From Ruminococcus sp. (GTDB taxonomy: Bacteria > Bacillota > Clostridia > Oscillospirales > Ruminococcaceae): DNA of 39,151 bases. The notes beneath the pieces were generated by a model. It worked only from the letters and a program-made list of their open reading frames with translations. It ran no database searches and was not told the origin of the DNA. The translations under genes and the position numbers were made by a program. The stretch is from contig SVNM01000017.1 in assembly GCA_015066875.1 (NCBI GenBank), positions 1-39,151 of the forward strand, in the 5' to 3' direction. Of this stretch, positions 23,348 through 30,625 are shown one piece after another; positions within the stretch are counted from its first letter, which is position 1, and the number at the start of each line of letters is the position of its first letter.

Positions 23348-24472
23348 TCAGGTTCTTATATTTTCTATTCCCTCTTTGAGCTTTTCAACGAAAAACTCAA
23401 GCTCTGCTTCAGTTGTTTCACAGCCTATGCTCACTCGCAAAGCACTGTCTGAGTCCTTCTGATTTACACCGAACTGTGCAAGAACTCCGCTCTGAGCACC
23501 CTTAGAGCAAGCCGAACCGCTTGAAACATATATACCGTTCTGCTCAAGATAATGGAGCATAATCTCAGAGCGTCTCTGCATTGATATATTTATAATGTAG
23601 GGCGAGCCATCTGCGGGAGAGTTAACCGTAACCTCCTCAATACCTGAAAGCTTATCAAGGAGAAACGCTTTCAGCTCATAAGCACGTTCATAACGCTGAG
23701 CTATAGTAGAAGCAAGCTTTTCAACAGCTGAACCGAACCCCGCTATCAGCGGAACACTCTCTGTTCCCGAACGTATTCCCTTTTCCTGTTTTCCACCGCT
23801 TATTATGGGATTGATACGTACGCCTTTTTTTATGTAAAGAGCTCCCACACCTTTGACAGCGTGAATTTTATGTCCGCTGAGTGAAATAAGGTCTGCTCCC
23901 AGCGAAGAAGCCTTTACGAGAAGTTTCATAAAGCCCTGAACGCAGTCGCAGTGAGTGATTATATGCGGAAAACGTCTTTTCACTGCACTGAACACTTCTT
24001 TGACAGGAAGTATATGTCCTGTTTCGTTGTTTACAAGCATCATACTGATAAGACAGGTATTCTCATCTGCTTCTCTGACGAAATCTCCCGCATCAAAGAC
24101 ACCGTTCTTCGGACTTATCCTTACCACCTCATAGCCCTGATTTTCAAGACTGTCCATAGTCTCAGAAACGGAAGCGTGCTCAACCGCACTTACAATTATC
24201 TTTTTGTTGCGTCTGCCGTGAGCCGAAACAGCTCCGCGTATCGCAAGATTATTGCTTTCGGTTGCTCCCGAAGTGAAATATATGCACTCGGCTTCACAGC
24301 CAAGAGCAGTCGCAATGCTTTTTCTTGCAGAATCCACCGCAAGCTGAGCGTTAAGTCCCATTTTATGAAGCGATGACGGGTTGCCGTAATTTTCCGTCAA
24401 AGCCAGCATTACAGCCTCTGCCGATTCCTTGCACGGCTTTGTTGTTGACGCATTATCCAGATAAACTGTCAT
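23348..24472 (-). CDS. Cysteine desulfurase (NifS/IscS family), ThiI partner
   Basis: This 374-residue PLP enzyme takes sulfur from cysteine as a protein persulfide. Visible features are the N-terminal YLDNASTT, the cofactor region TSGATESNN, the Schiff-base lysine in SGHKIHAVKG (Lys202), SGTESVP and the mobile-loop catalytic cysteine in SSGSACSKG (Cys322). The loop length fits the group I (NifS/IscS) subfamily. It is cotranscribed with thiI just as Bacillus nifZ is with its thiI, so the main role is probably sulfur delivery for 4-thiouridine; Fe-S cluster assembly is the alternative. Its own promoter lies about 55-80 bases upstream. Confidence 0.93.
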   Translation of the reverse strand: MTVYLDNASTTKPCKESAEAVMLALTENYGNPSSLHKMGLNAQLAVDSARKSIATALGCEAECIYFTSGATESNNLAIRGAVSAHGRRNKKIIVSAVEHASVSETMDSLENQGYEVVRISPKNGVFDAGDFVREADENTCLISMMLVNNETGHILPVKEVFSAVKRRFPHIITHCDCVQGFMKLLVKASSLGADLISLSGHKIHAVKGVGALYIKKGVRINPIISGGKQEKGIRSGTESVPLIAGFGSAVEKLASTIAQRYERAYELKAFLLDKLSGIEEVTVNSPADGSPYIINISMQRRSEIMLHYLEQNGIYVSSGSACSKGAQSGVLAQFGVNQKDSDSALRVSIGCETTEAELEFFVEKLKEGIENIRT

Positions 24473-24527
24473 TTTATCTTCCTTTCAAAGAGAAAAAACT
24501 TTCCCTGTAAAATATCATAATCATCTA

Positions 24528-24556
24528 ATTATATCATACTTTTATGAATTTTTCCA
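24528..24556 (-). promoter_or_regulatory. Promoter of the cysteine desulfurase-thiI operon
   Basis: On the minus strand TGGAAA (24551-24556), a 17-bp spacer ending in TGA (extended -10) and a perfect TATAAT (24528-24533). It is divergent from the YfhO-gene promoter. Confidence 0.65.
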
Positions 24557-24622
24557 CCCCTATTTTGTTTTTCCTCATTTTTATTGTTATTTTCTCTCTT
24601 TTTTTGTAAAAGTACTTTTTTT

Positions 24623-24651
24623 TTGCTCTGCTTTATGATATAATATATAAT
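24623..24651 (+). promoter_or_regulatory. Possible promoter of the YfhO-family gene
   Basis: TTGCTC (24623-24628), a 17-bp spacer and TATAAT (24646-24651). A second TATAAT at 24639-24644 has no good -35 partner. The -35 box matches only half of the consensus. Confidence 0.45.
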
Positions 24652-24681
24652 GTATATGTATTTTTATTTGCGGAGGTTATG

Positions 24682-27129
24682 ATGAATAATACCAACTATC
24701 TCATAAGCAAGGGCTCTAAAGAAAAGTATTTCCCTGCATTTATTCTGGGTTTCCTTTGCGTTTTTCTTTCTTTACTGCCTATCATCATAGCTCACGGCGG
24801 ATATTTTATATATTACGGAGATTATAACGCTCAGCAGATTCACTTCTATACTCTTGCCAACAATGCCGTCCGCGACGGACAGCTGGGCTGGAACTGGTTT
24901 ACCGATCTCGGTTCGGATTTTCTTACGTCTTACTCCTTCTATCTTTCGGGAAGTCCCTTTTTCTGGCTGACAACCATTCTCCCGGAAAGTCTCGTAACCT
25001 TCTCCATGCCATTTATCCTTGCGTTAAAGCACGGTATTGCTTCTCTTACGGCTTATGCCTACATCAGACGCTTTGTAAGAAACAAGGACTCTGCACTTAT
25101 CGGCGCTCTCCTTTACTCCTATTCGGGATTTCAGATTTATAACATCTTCTTTAATCACTTCCACGATGTTACAGCGCTCTTCCCGCTTATGCTGATCGCT
25201 ATGGAAGAGAATATCAACAATAACCGCAAGGGAGTTTTTGCACTTTCCGTTGCACTGCTTTCCCTTGTGAATTACTTTTTCTTTACAGGTCAGGTTGTTT
25301 TCCTTGTAATGTACTTCATTGTACGTGCATTTTGTCCCGATTTCAAGGTTACCCCCAAAAAGTTCGGTATGCTCGCTCTTGAAGCTGTGCTCGGTACTAT
25401 GATCGGAGCTGTTCTTCTTCTGCCTTCGGCGCTTACCATTCTCGGTAACTACCGTGTTTCAGAACGTCTTTACGGACAGGATATGATACTCTACGGAGAC
25501 AAAACAAGAATTGCAAGAATAATCCAGTCCTTCTTTATGCCTTCCGATGTTCCCGCAAGACCTAACCTTTTCAGCGGTGCTTTAGGTAAATGGGCTTCAA
25601 TAGGCGGATATCTCCCTCTTTTCTCAATGGTGGGAGTACTCTCATTTATGAAAGCCAGAAAGAAGCACTGGGCTTCAAGGCTTATTGTAATCTGTACAAT
25701 ATGCGCTTTTGTCCCTATTCTCAACAGCGCTTTCTATACCTTTAACGCTTCATACTATGCACGCTGGTTCTATATGCCCATTCTCATTATGGCTATGATG
25801 ACATCTTACTTTCTCGATGACGAGGAGATGGACTTCTCCGGCGGTATCAAAATCAGCTTTGCTGTGATTTTTGCTTTCGGCATCATTTCACTGCTACCCA
25901 AAAAGAATAGCGAGGGTGAGGTTGTTTTCTTTGAATTTGCCGACGATATGGGATATTTCGGTATCACTCTTGCTGTTTCCGCCGTCTCACTCATCGCTGT
26001 AATCTTTATTCTCAACAGGAAAAAGCTACACAGACCATTTATGAATCTTTCCCTGTGGATTACTGCTCTTGCCTGTGTGATATGCACTCTTACAACTGTT
26101 CTTTACGGAGCTTCTACTCCAAAGGGTGCACGTAAGTATATCACTCTGAGAAATCCTGCCAATGTATATGAAAGCGTCAGCGAGGATAACTTCTTCCGTG
26201 TGGATATGTCGGAAAACCACGATAACTTCCCTATGTCCTGGGGACTGCCCTCTATGCGTGCTTTTCAGAGCGTTGTCTCTTCGTCTATTATGGAGTTCTA
26301 TGACTCTATCGGAGTTACCCGTGATGTTGCTTCAAGGGCAGATACTTCACATTACACGCTGAGAGGTCTTTTCTCGGTTAAATACTTCTACAAGGCCGTT
26401 GAAGAGCCTTCCGATGACGAAACGGAAGAGTCTGTGAATATCCCCGACGAGCTTCCGGGATTCACACTTGTTTCTGAAAATAAAAACTATGAGATTTACG
26501 AAAATACACTGTATATCCCTATGGGCTTCGGTTACGACAAGTATATTTCCGCAGAGTCAGCAAAATCAAAGGGCGACGCTATGCGTGAAAGACTCCTTAT
26601 GAAAGCTCTTGTGCTCAGCGATGAGCAGATTGAAAAATACGGCGATATTCTGACAGAAACTTCAACCATCGAGACTTCGGGACTCGCCACAGCCGATTAT
26701 GTGGAGTTCTGCAAGGAAAAACAGGCTGTTTCTTCATCGTCATTCACCTACGACTCATACGGATTTACCTCTGAAATAACTTTAGATAAGCCTCAGCTTG
26801 TTTTCTTCAGCGTCCCCTACAGTGAGGGCTGGAGTGCAACTGTAAACGGCTCGCCTGCTGATGTGGAAAAGGTATCCTACGGCTTTATGGCTGTAAAGGC
26901 TGATGCGGGAGAAAACACCATCGTCTTTTCATATGAGACTCCTGGATTAAAAACAGGTCTTATCATTACTCTTGCCGGAGCTCTGGGACTTATCATCTAC
27001 CTTGTGCTATGCAGATTATCCAAAAAGAAGAATACCTGCGGTGCTCACACTCATTACTACGATTATACCCCCGTTGAAAAGCTGAACGCTTCGGAAAAAT
27101 ACTGCTTCAGACTTATCAGCAAAAAATAA
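24682..27129 (+). CDS. YfhO-family polytopic membrane protein (probable glycosyltransferase-like)
   Basis: This 815-residue membrane protein belongs to the YfhO family. It has about twelve membrane segments in the N-terminal 460 residues, an extracytoplasmic C-terminal domain (about 470-770) and a final membrane segment (about 772-790). The first loop, with GDYNAQQIHFYTLANNAVRDGQ followed by GSDFLTSYSFYLSGSPFFW, is typical of the family. YfhO-like proteins are GT-C-fold relatives linked to glycosylation of wall polymers; the substrate here cannot be deduced. The second of two adjacent ATG codons (24682) is five bases after GGAGG and is preferred to the one at 24679. Transcription diverges from the cysteine desulfurase gene. 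Confidence 0.85.
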   Translation: MNNTNYLISKGSKEKYFPAFILGFLCVFLSLLPIIIAHGGYFIYYGDYNAQQIHFYTLANNAVRDGQLGWNWFTDLGSDFLTSYSFYLSGSPFFWLTTILPESLVTFSMPFILALKHGIASLTAYAYIRRFVRNKDSALIGALLYSYSGFQIYNIFFNHFHDVTALFPLMLIAMEENINNNRKGVFALSVALLSLVNYFFFTGQVVFLVMYFIVRAFCPDFKVTPKKFGMLALEAVLGTMIGAVLLLPSALTILGNYRVSERLYGQDMILYGDKTRIARIIQSFFMPSDVPARPNLFSGALGKWASIGGYLPLFSMVGVLSFMKARKKHWASRLIVICTICAFVPILNSAFYTFNASYYARWFYMPILIMAMMTSYFLDDEEMDFSGGIKISFAVIFAFGIISLLPKKNSEGEVVFFEFADDMGYFGITLAVSAVSLIAVIFILNRKKLHRPFMNLSLWITALACVICTLTTVLYGASTPKGARKYITLRNPANVYESVSEDNFFRVDMSENHDNFPMSWGLPSMRAFQSVVSSSIMEFYDSIGVTRDVASRADTSHYTLRGLFSVKYFYKAVEEPSDDETEESVNIPDELPGFTLVSENKNYEIYENTLYIPMGFGYDKYISAESAKSKGDAMRERLLMKALVLSDEQIEKYGDILTETSTIETSGLATADYVEFCKEKQAVSSSSFTYDSYGFTSEITLDKPQLVFFSVPYSEGWSATVNGSPADVEKVSYGFMAVKADAGENTIVFSYETPGLKTGLIITLAGALGLIIYLVLCRLSKKKNTCGAHTHYYDYTPVEKLNASEKYCFRLISKK

Positions 27130-27150
27130 ATTCTGCCCTCAGGAGGTTTT

Positions 27151-27687
27151 ATGGTTTTAAATGAAAAAAAGCTCTCAAGCGAGCTTAAATACGAAGGCCT
27201 TATCTTCAATATAACACGTGATACCGTCGAGCTTATCAACGGCAATACCGCTTTCCGTGAGGTTCTTCATCACCCGGGCGGAGTATGTGTTATTCCCGTT
27301 ACCGACAATAACGAAATCTATGTCGTAAAGCAGTTCCGCTATCCCTTCGGCGAGGTTACTACGGAAATTCCCGCAGGTAAAATGGAGTACGGCGAAAATC
27401 ACGCGGAATGTGGTAAACGTGAGCTTCTTGAGGAAACAGGCTGTACCTGTTCGGAGTATATCTATCTGGGTGAGGTTTATCCCGTTCCCGCTTACGATAA
27501 GGAGATTATCCACGTTTATCTTGCAAAGGGACTTTCCTTCGGCAGTCAGCAACTTGATGAAGACGAGTTTCTCAATGTAGAGAAAATTCCTCTTTCAGAC
27601 GCCGTTGATATGGTTATGAACGGACAGATAAAGGACAGCAAAACTCAGATTGCTATCCTCAAAACAGCAAGGCTTCTCGGAATATAA
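27151..27687 (+). CDS. NUDIX hydrolase, ADP-ribose pyrophosphatase type
   Basis: This 178-residue cytoplasmic enzyme has a complete Nudix box at residues 76-98, starting GKMEYGE and ending RELLEETGC, which matches G-x5-E-x7-R-E-U-x-E-E-x-G-U. The preceding VKQFRYPFGEVTTEIPAGK and the following EVYPVPAYDKEIIHVYLA resemble ADP-ribose diphosphatases (NudF/YqkG), which split ADP-ribose to AMP and ribose 5-phosphate. Exact substrate is inferred. CAGGAGG precedes the ATG. It lies 21 bases after the YfhO-family gene and probably shares its transcript; the end is marked by a hairpin shared with the convergent spoVG gene. Confidence 0.9.
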   Translation: MVLNEKKLSSELKYEGLIFNITRDTVELINGNTAFREVLHHPGGVCVIPVTDNNEIYVVKQFRYPFGEVTTEIPAGKMEYGENHAECGKRELLEETGCTCSEYIYLGEVYPVPAYDKEIIHVYLAKGLSFGSQQLDEDEFLNVEKIPLSDAVDMVMNGQIKDSKTQIAILKTARLLGI

Positions 27688-27711
27688 AAGACCTGCTTTA
27701 CAGGCAGGTCT
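27681..27711 (-). terminator. Terminator between convergent spoVG and NUDIX genes
   Basis: A perfect 8-bp stem (AGACCTGC 27689-27696 / GCAGGTCT 27704-27711) with a 7-nt loop. On the minus strand it is followed by TTTTATATT, so it best serves spoVG; on the plus strand it stands one base after the NUDIX stop but lacks a clear U-run. Confidence 0.7.
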
Positions 27712-27735
27712 GTACGGATATTTTCAGAACTTATG

Positions 27736-28023
27736 TTACAGGCTGTCGTCCTCTTCGGCTTCAACCATTGCAAGCTGTTTTTCATACGCATACAGTATGC
27801 TTTCTTCAAAAAGACTTCTCGCCTGAGGTGTTATCGGGTGTACTGTATCACGGTAGACTCCGTTTTCATCCTTACGGCTGGGCATTGCTACAAAAAGACG
27901 CTCCTGTCCGCTTACTACTTTAATATCGTGCACCGCAAGCATATCGTCTATGGTTACCGATATTACGGCTCTCAGTCTGCCGTCGGATAAAAGCTTTCTG
28001 ATTTTGATATCTGTTATTTCCAT
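27736..28023 (-). CDS. spoVG: Regulatory protein SpoVG
   Basis: This 95-residue protein matches the SpoVG family across its length: it begins MEITDIKIRKL and carries SVTIDDMLAVHDIKVV and the hallmark FVAMPSRKDENGVYRDTVHPI (about residues 44-64). SpoVG is a small nucleic-acid-binding protein that affects sporulation septum formation, capsule and virulence traits in various Firmicutes. An AAGGAGG ribosome binding site precedes the ATG. It is the only minus-strand gene in the right half, convergent with the NUDIX gene and divergent from murC. I could not identify a convincing promoter. Confidence 0.95.
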   Translation of the reverse strand: MEITDIKIRKLLSDGRLRAVISVTIDDMLAVHDIKVVSGQERLFVAMPSRKDENGVYRDTVHPITPQARSLFEESILYAYEKQLAMVEAEEDDSL

Positions 28024-28137
28024 TTTTTGACCTCCTTGATTATGACACAGCTTTTACTGCTATGGATATTTTTGCCGTAAAAGTATAAAATATTCATATG
28101 CTCTGCTTTATAAATACTTTCAGAAAAGGTGATTTCA

Positions 28138-29559
28138 TTGAATAATAATATTCTCACAGGAAAAAAACACATTCACTTTATCGGTATCGGCGGTTCGGGT
28201 ATGTATCCTCTGGCACAGATCCTTCACTCACAGGGATTTTATCTTACAGGCTCGGATAATAACGAAACCGAAACTCTTGACGCTGTAAGAAAAATGGGAA
28301 TTCCCGTTTTCATAGGTCAGCGTGCGGAAAATATCGAAGGAGCAGACCTTATCGCATATTCAGCTGCTATTATGGCTGATAACCCCGAACTTGTCGCTGC
28401 TAAGGCTTCGGGAGTTCCTGTTCTTGAACGAAGCGACCTTCTGGGAATTATTACAAGCAGATACAATAATGCTATCTGCGTTTCGGGTACTCACGGAAAA
28501 ACTACAGCTACCTCTATGATTACTCAGATTATGTTTACTGCCGGTATCGACCTTTCTGCTTACATCGGTGGAAAGCTCCCCTGTATCGGCGGAAGCGGTA
28601 AGGCTGGTTCAAGCGATATTCTTGTCTGCGAGTCCTGTGAATTCGTTGATACCTTCCTCAAGCTTTATCCCGATATCGCTGTTATCCTCAACATCGACGC
28701 CGATCACCTTGATTACTTCAAGACGCTTGATAATATCATAAAGTCATTCCGTAAATTTGCTGAAAACGCATCTAAGGCTCTGATTATCAACGGCGATGAC
28801 AAGAATACCCTCAAGGCTGTTGAAGGCATCAGTGGCAAGGATATAATCTCCTTCGGTCTTAATAAAAACAACGACTACTATGCCGATAACATTCAGAAGC
28901 TTTCAGGCCTTGAAACTTCATTCGACGTTTACCGCAGGGGCGAGCTTATGGGCAGTATTACCCTTAATGTTGCCGGCAACCATAATATCCTCAATGCTCT
29001 GGCTTCTGTTGCCTCTGCAGATTATGTAAATGTTCCCTTCGAGGATATCGCAAAGGGACTCAATGAATTCAGAGGTGCCGGCAGACGCTTTGAAAAGCTT
29101 GGCTGTGAAAAGGGTATCACTGTTGTGGACGATTACGCTCACCACCCTACCGAGCTTGAGGCTGTTCTCTCCTCTGCTATGGATATGAATTTCAATAACG
29201 TATGGGCTGTTTTCCAGCCGTTTACATTCTCAAGAACTAAGATTTTACTTGACGATTTTGCTAAGGTTCTCTCAATCCCCGATAAAACAGTTCTCACCGA
29301 TATTATGGGCTCACGCGAGAAAAATACCTACGGAATTTTCACCCGTCACCTTGCTGAAAAAATCGAAGGCTGTATATGGTTCCCCCAGGACGAAACAAAG
29401 GAATGGGACGACGAAAGAAAATATTTCAACTTTGCTCAGATATGCGATTATGTCTGCGACAATGCAAAAGAGGGCGATCTCGTTATTACTCTCGGTTGCG
29501 GAGACGCCTATAAAATCGCTAAAATGATTCTTCAGAAGCTTAAAGACCGAAAGGATTGA
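28138..29559 (+). CDS. murC: UDP-N-acetylmuramate--L-alanine ligase MurC
   Basis: This 473-residue Mur ligase adds L-alanine to UDP-MurNAc, using ATP, in the cytoplasm. It shows the Rossmann motif HFIGIGGSGM (about residues 13-22), the P-loop SGTHGKTT (116-123), the DDYAHHPTEL segment of the C-terminal domain and AVFQPFTFSRTK. I chose the TTG at 28138 because AAGGTGAT lies six bases before it; a GTG at 28129 would have no ribosome binding site. MurC is usually in or near the dcw cluster; here it stands apart, heading a short unit with lexA, about 11 kb from mraZ. The stop overlaps the region of the lexA ribosome binding site. Confidence 0.95.
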   Translation: MNNNILTGKKHIHFIGIGGSGMYPLAQILHSQGFYLTGSDNNETETLDAVRKMGIPVFIGQRAENIEGADLIAYSAAIMADNPELVAAKASGVPVLERSDLLGIITSRYNNAICVSGTHGKTTATSMITQIMFTAGIDLSAYIGGKLPCIGGSGKAGSSDILVCESCEFVDTFLKLYPDIAVILNIDADHLDYFKTLDNIIKSFRKFAENASKALIINGDDKNTLKAVEGISGKDIISFGLNKNNDYYADNIQKLSGLETSFDVYRRGELMGSITLNVAGNHNILNALASVASADYVNVPFEDIAKGLNEFRGAGRRFEKLGCEKGITVVDDYAHHPTELEAVLSSAMDMNFNNVWAVFQPFTFSRTKILLDDFAKVLSIPDKTVLTDIMGSREKNTYGIFTRHLAEKIEGCIWFPQDETKEWDDERKYFNFAQICDYVCDNAKEGDLVITLGCGDAYKIAKMILQKLKDRKD

Positions 29560-29564
29560 TCAAT

Positions 29565-30146
29565 ATGCTGAAAGAAAAAGAACTTGCTGTTTTCAATTTC
29601 ATAAGAAACAGATTAAGCGAAGGCATTTCTCCCTCTGTCCGTGAAATTATGGACGCTATGGGCTTTAAATCCACTTCTACCGCTCACCGCTACATCGAGA
29701 CTCTTGTGAATGAAGGTCTTGTGGAAAAAACAGGAAACCTCAACCGCTCGCTGAGACTTCCCAACAGCGCAAGCACATCAGTTCCTGTTATGGGTACTGT
29801 TACTGCCGGTCAGCCTATTACCGCTGTGGAGGATATCACCGGCTATGTGGGCTTTGAGGTTCAGGGCGCCGACTCTCAGGACCTGTTTGCTCTTAAAATT
29901 CGTGGCGAAAGTATGATAAATGCGGGTATCCTCGACGGTGATATCGTTATCGTTGAAAGACGCTGTTATGCTGATAACGGTGATATCGTAGTCGCTCTTG
30001 TTGACGGCGAGGACGCTACCGTTAAAACCTTCTACAAGGAAAAAGGACACTTCCGCCTTCAGCCCGAAAACGATACTATGGAGCCTATTATCGTCGATGA
30101 TGTGGAAATTCTCGGCAAGGTTGTAGGTCTCAAAAGATACTACTGA
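29565..30146 (+). CDS. lexA: SOS repressor LexA
   Basis: This 193-residue repressor has an N-terminal winged helix (about 1-65, with SPSVREIMDAMGFKSTSTAHRYI) and a C-terminal S24 peptidase domain. Self-cleavage should occur at Ala81-Gly82 in VTAGQP; the catalytic pair is Ser116 (RGESMINAGI) and Lys154 (DATVKTFY). With activated RecA it cleaves itself to induce the SOS genes. The ATG at 29565 follows AAAGGA at nine bases; a TTG at 29556 would sit directly on that site. It starts six bases after the murC stop and so is probably cotranscribed with it. I saw no obvious LexA box just upstream, so classic autorepression is not evident from this promoterless spacing. Confidence 0.95.
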   Translation: MLKEKELAVFNFIRNRLSEGISPSVREIMDAMGFKSTSTAHRYIETLVNEGLVEKTGNLNRSLRLPNSASTSVPVMGTVTAGQPITAVEDITGYVGFEVQGADSQDLFALKIRGESMINAGILDGDIVIVERRCYADNGDIVVALVDGEDATVKTFYKEKGHFRLQPENDTMEPIIVDDVEILGKVVGLKRYY

Positions 30147-30159
30147 TCTGCTATAAAAA

Positions 30160-30191
30160 AGTTTTTTCGCTAAATTTCAAAAAACTCTTTT
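30160..30191 (+). terminator. Possible weak terminator after lexA
   Basis: AGTTTTTT (30160-30167) pairs with AAAAAACT (30179-30186) across an 11-nt loop and is followed by CTTTTAT. The stem is AT-rich and therefore weak. Confidence 0.45.
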
Positions 30192-30216
30192 ATATTTCGA
30201 TGAAATGTAGTATAAT
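30189..30216 (+). promoter_or_regulatory. Promoter of the zapA-mre operon
   Basis: TTTATA (30189-30194), a 16-bp spacer and a perfect TATAAT (30211-30216), 44 bases before the zapA start. It follows the weak terminator of lexA, so the division/elongation block probably begins a new transcript here. Confidence 0.55.
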
Positions 30217-30259
30217 ATAAGTTGGCTTTTATATTTTGTATAAAGAAAGGAAATGAAAA

Positions 30260-30625
30260 ATGCTTAACGAAGTTAAAGTTGTTATCTGTGGCAAGGAGTA
30301 TAAGCTCCGCACTGCCGAATCCCCTAATTACGTTTTTGCCCTTGCAAGAGCTTTAGAGGCTAAAATCAACGCTCTTGTTGACTCTGGAAGCGGATCTTCT
30401 CCTTACACAGCTTCAATTATGGTTGCTCTGAGTCTTCTTGACGACCTTAATAAGTCAAATCAGCGCCTTGATAATATCCGCGACCAGTCCAAAGAATATG
30501 TTGACGAGGCAGGCAAATCACGTATTGAGCGCGACGCTGCGTTAAAGGAAATCGAGGTTCTTAAATCAAAAATCGTTCAGCTTGAGAATATGGTCAAGCT
30601 CAGACAGCTTAAAGACAGTCTCTGA
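30260..30625 (+). CDS. zapA: Cell division protein ZapA
   Basis: This 121-residue protein matches the ZapA family. The N-terminal globular part starts EVKVVICGKEYKLRTAESPNYV and contains the LARALEAKINAL helix; the C-terminal half (about 60-118) is a coiled coil. ZapA bundles FtsZ filaments and stabilises the Z ring at midcell. AAAGGAAATG lies upstream of the ATG. It overlaps the following U32 peptidase gene by one base (TGATG), indicating coupled translation. Confidence 0.92.
   Translation: MLNEVKVVICGKEYKLRTAESPNYVFALARALEAKINALVDSGSGSSPYTASIMVALSLLDDLNKSNQRLDNIRDQSKEYVDEAGKSRIERDAALKEIEVLKSKIVQLENMVKLRQLKDSL

Noticed and set aside
24639..24644. First TATAAT before the YfhO gene as the main -10 box
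   Set aside because: At 16-18 bp upstream there is only a T-run; the second TATAAT has a somewhat better -35 hexamer. Transcript mapping would decide.
24473..24678. Replication origin at the point where transcription diverges
   Set aside because: Genes point away from this interval on both sides, but it holds no DnaA-box cluster (TTATCCACA-like) and no dnaA or dnaN nearby; it is explained by two divergent promoters. GC skew over the chromosome would settle it.
28129..28137. GTG start of murC
   Set aside because: No ribosome binding site precedes it; AAGGTGAT overlaps it and is well placed for the TTG at 28138.
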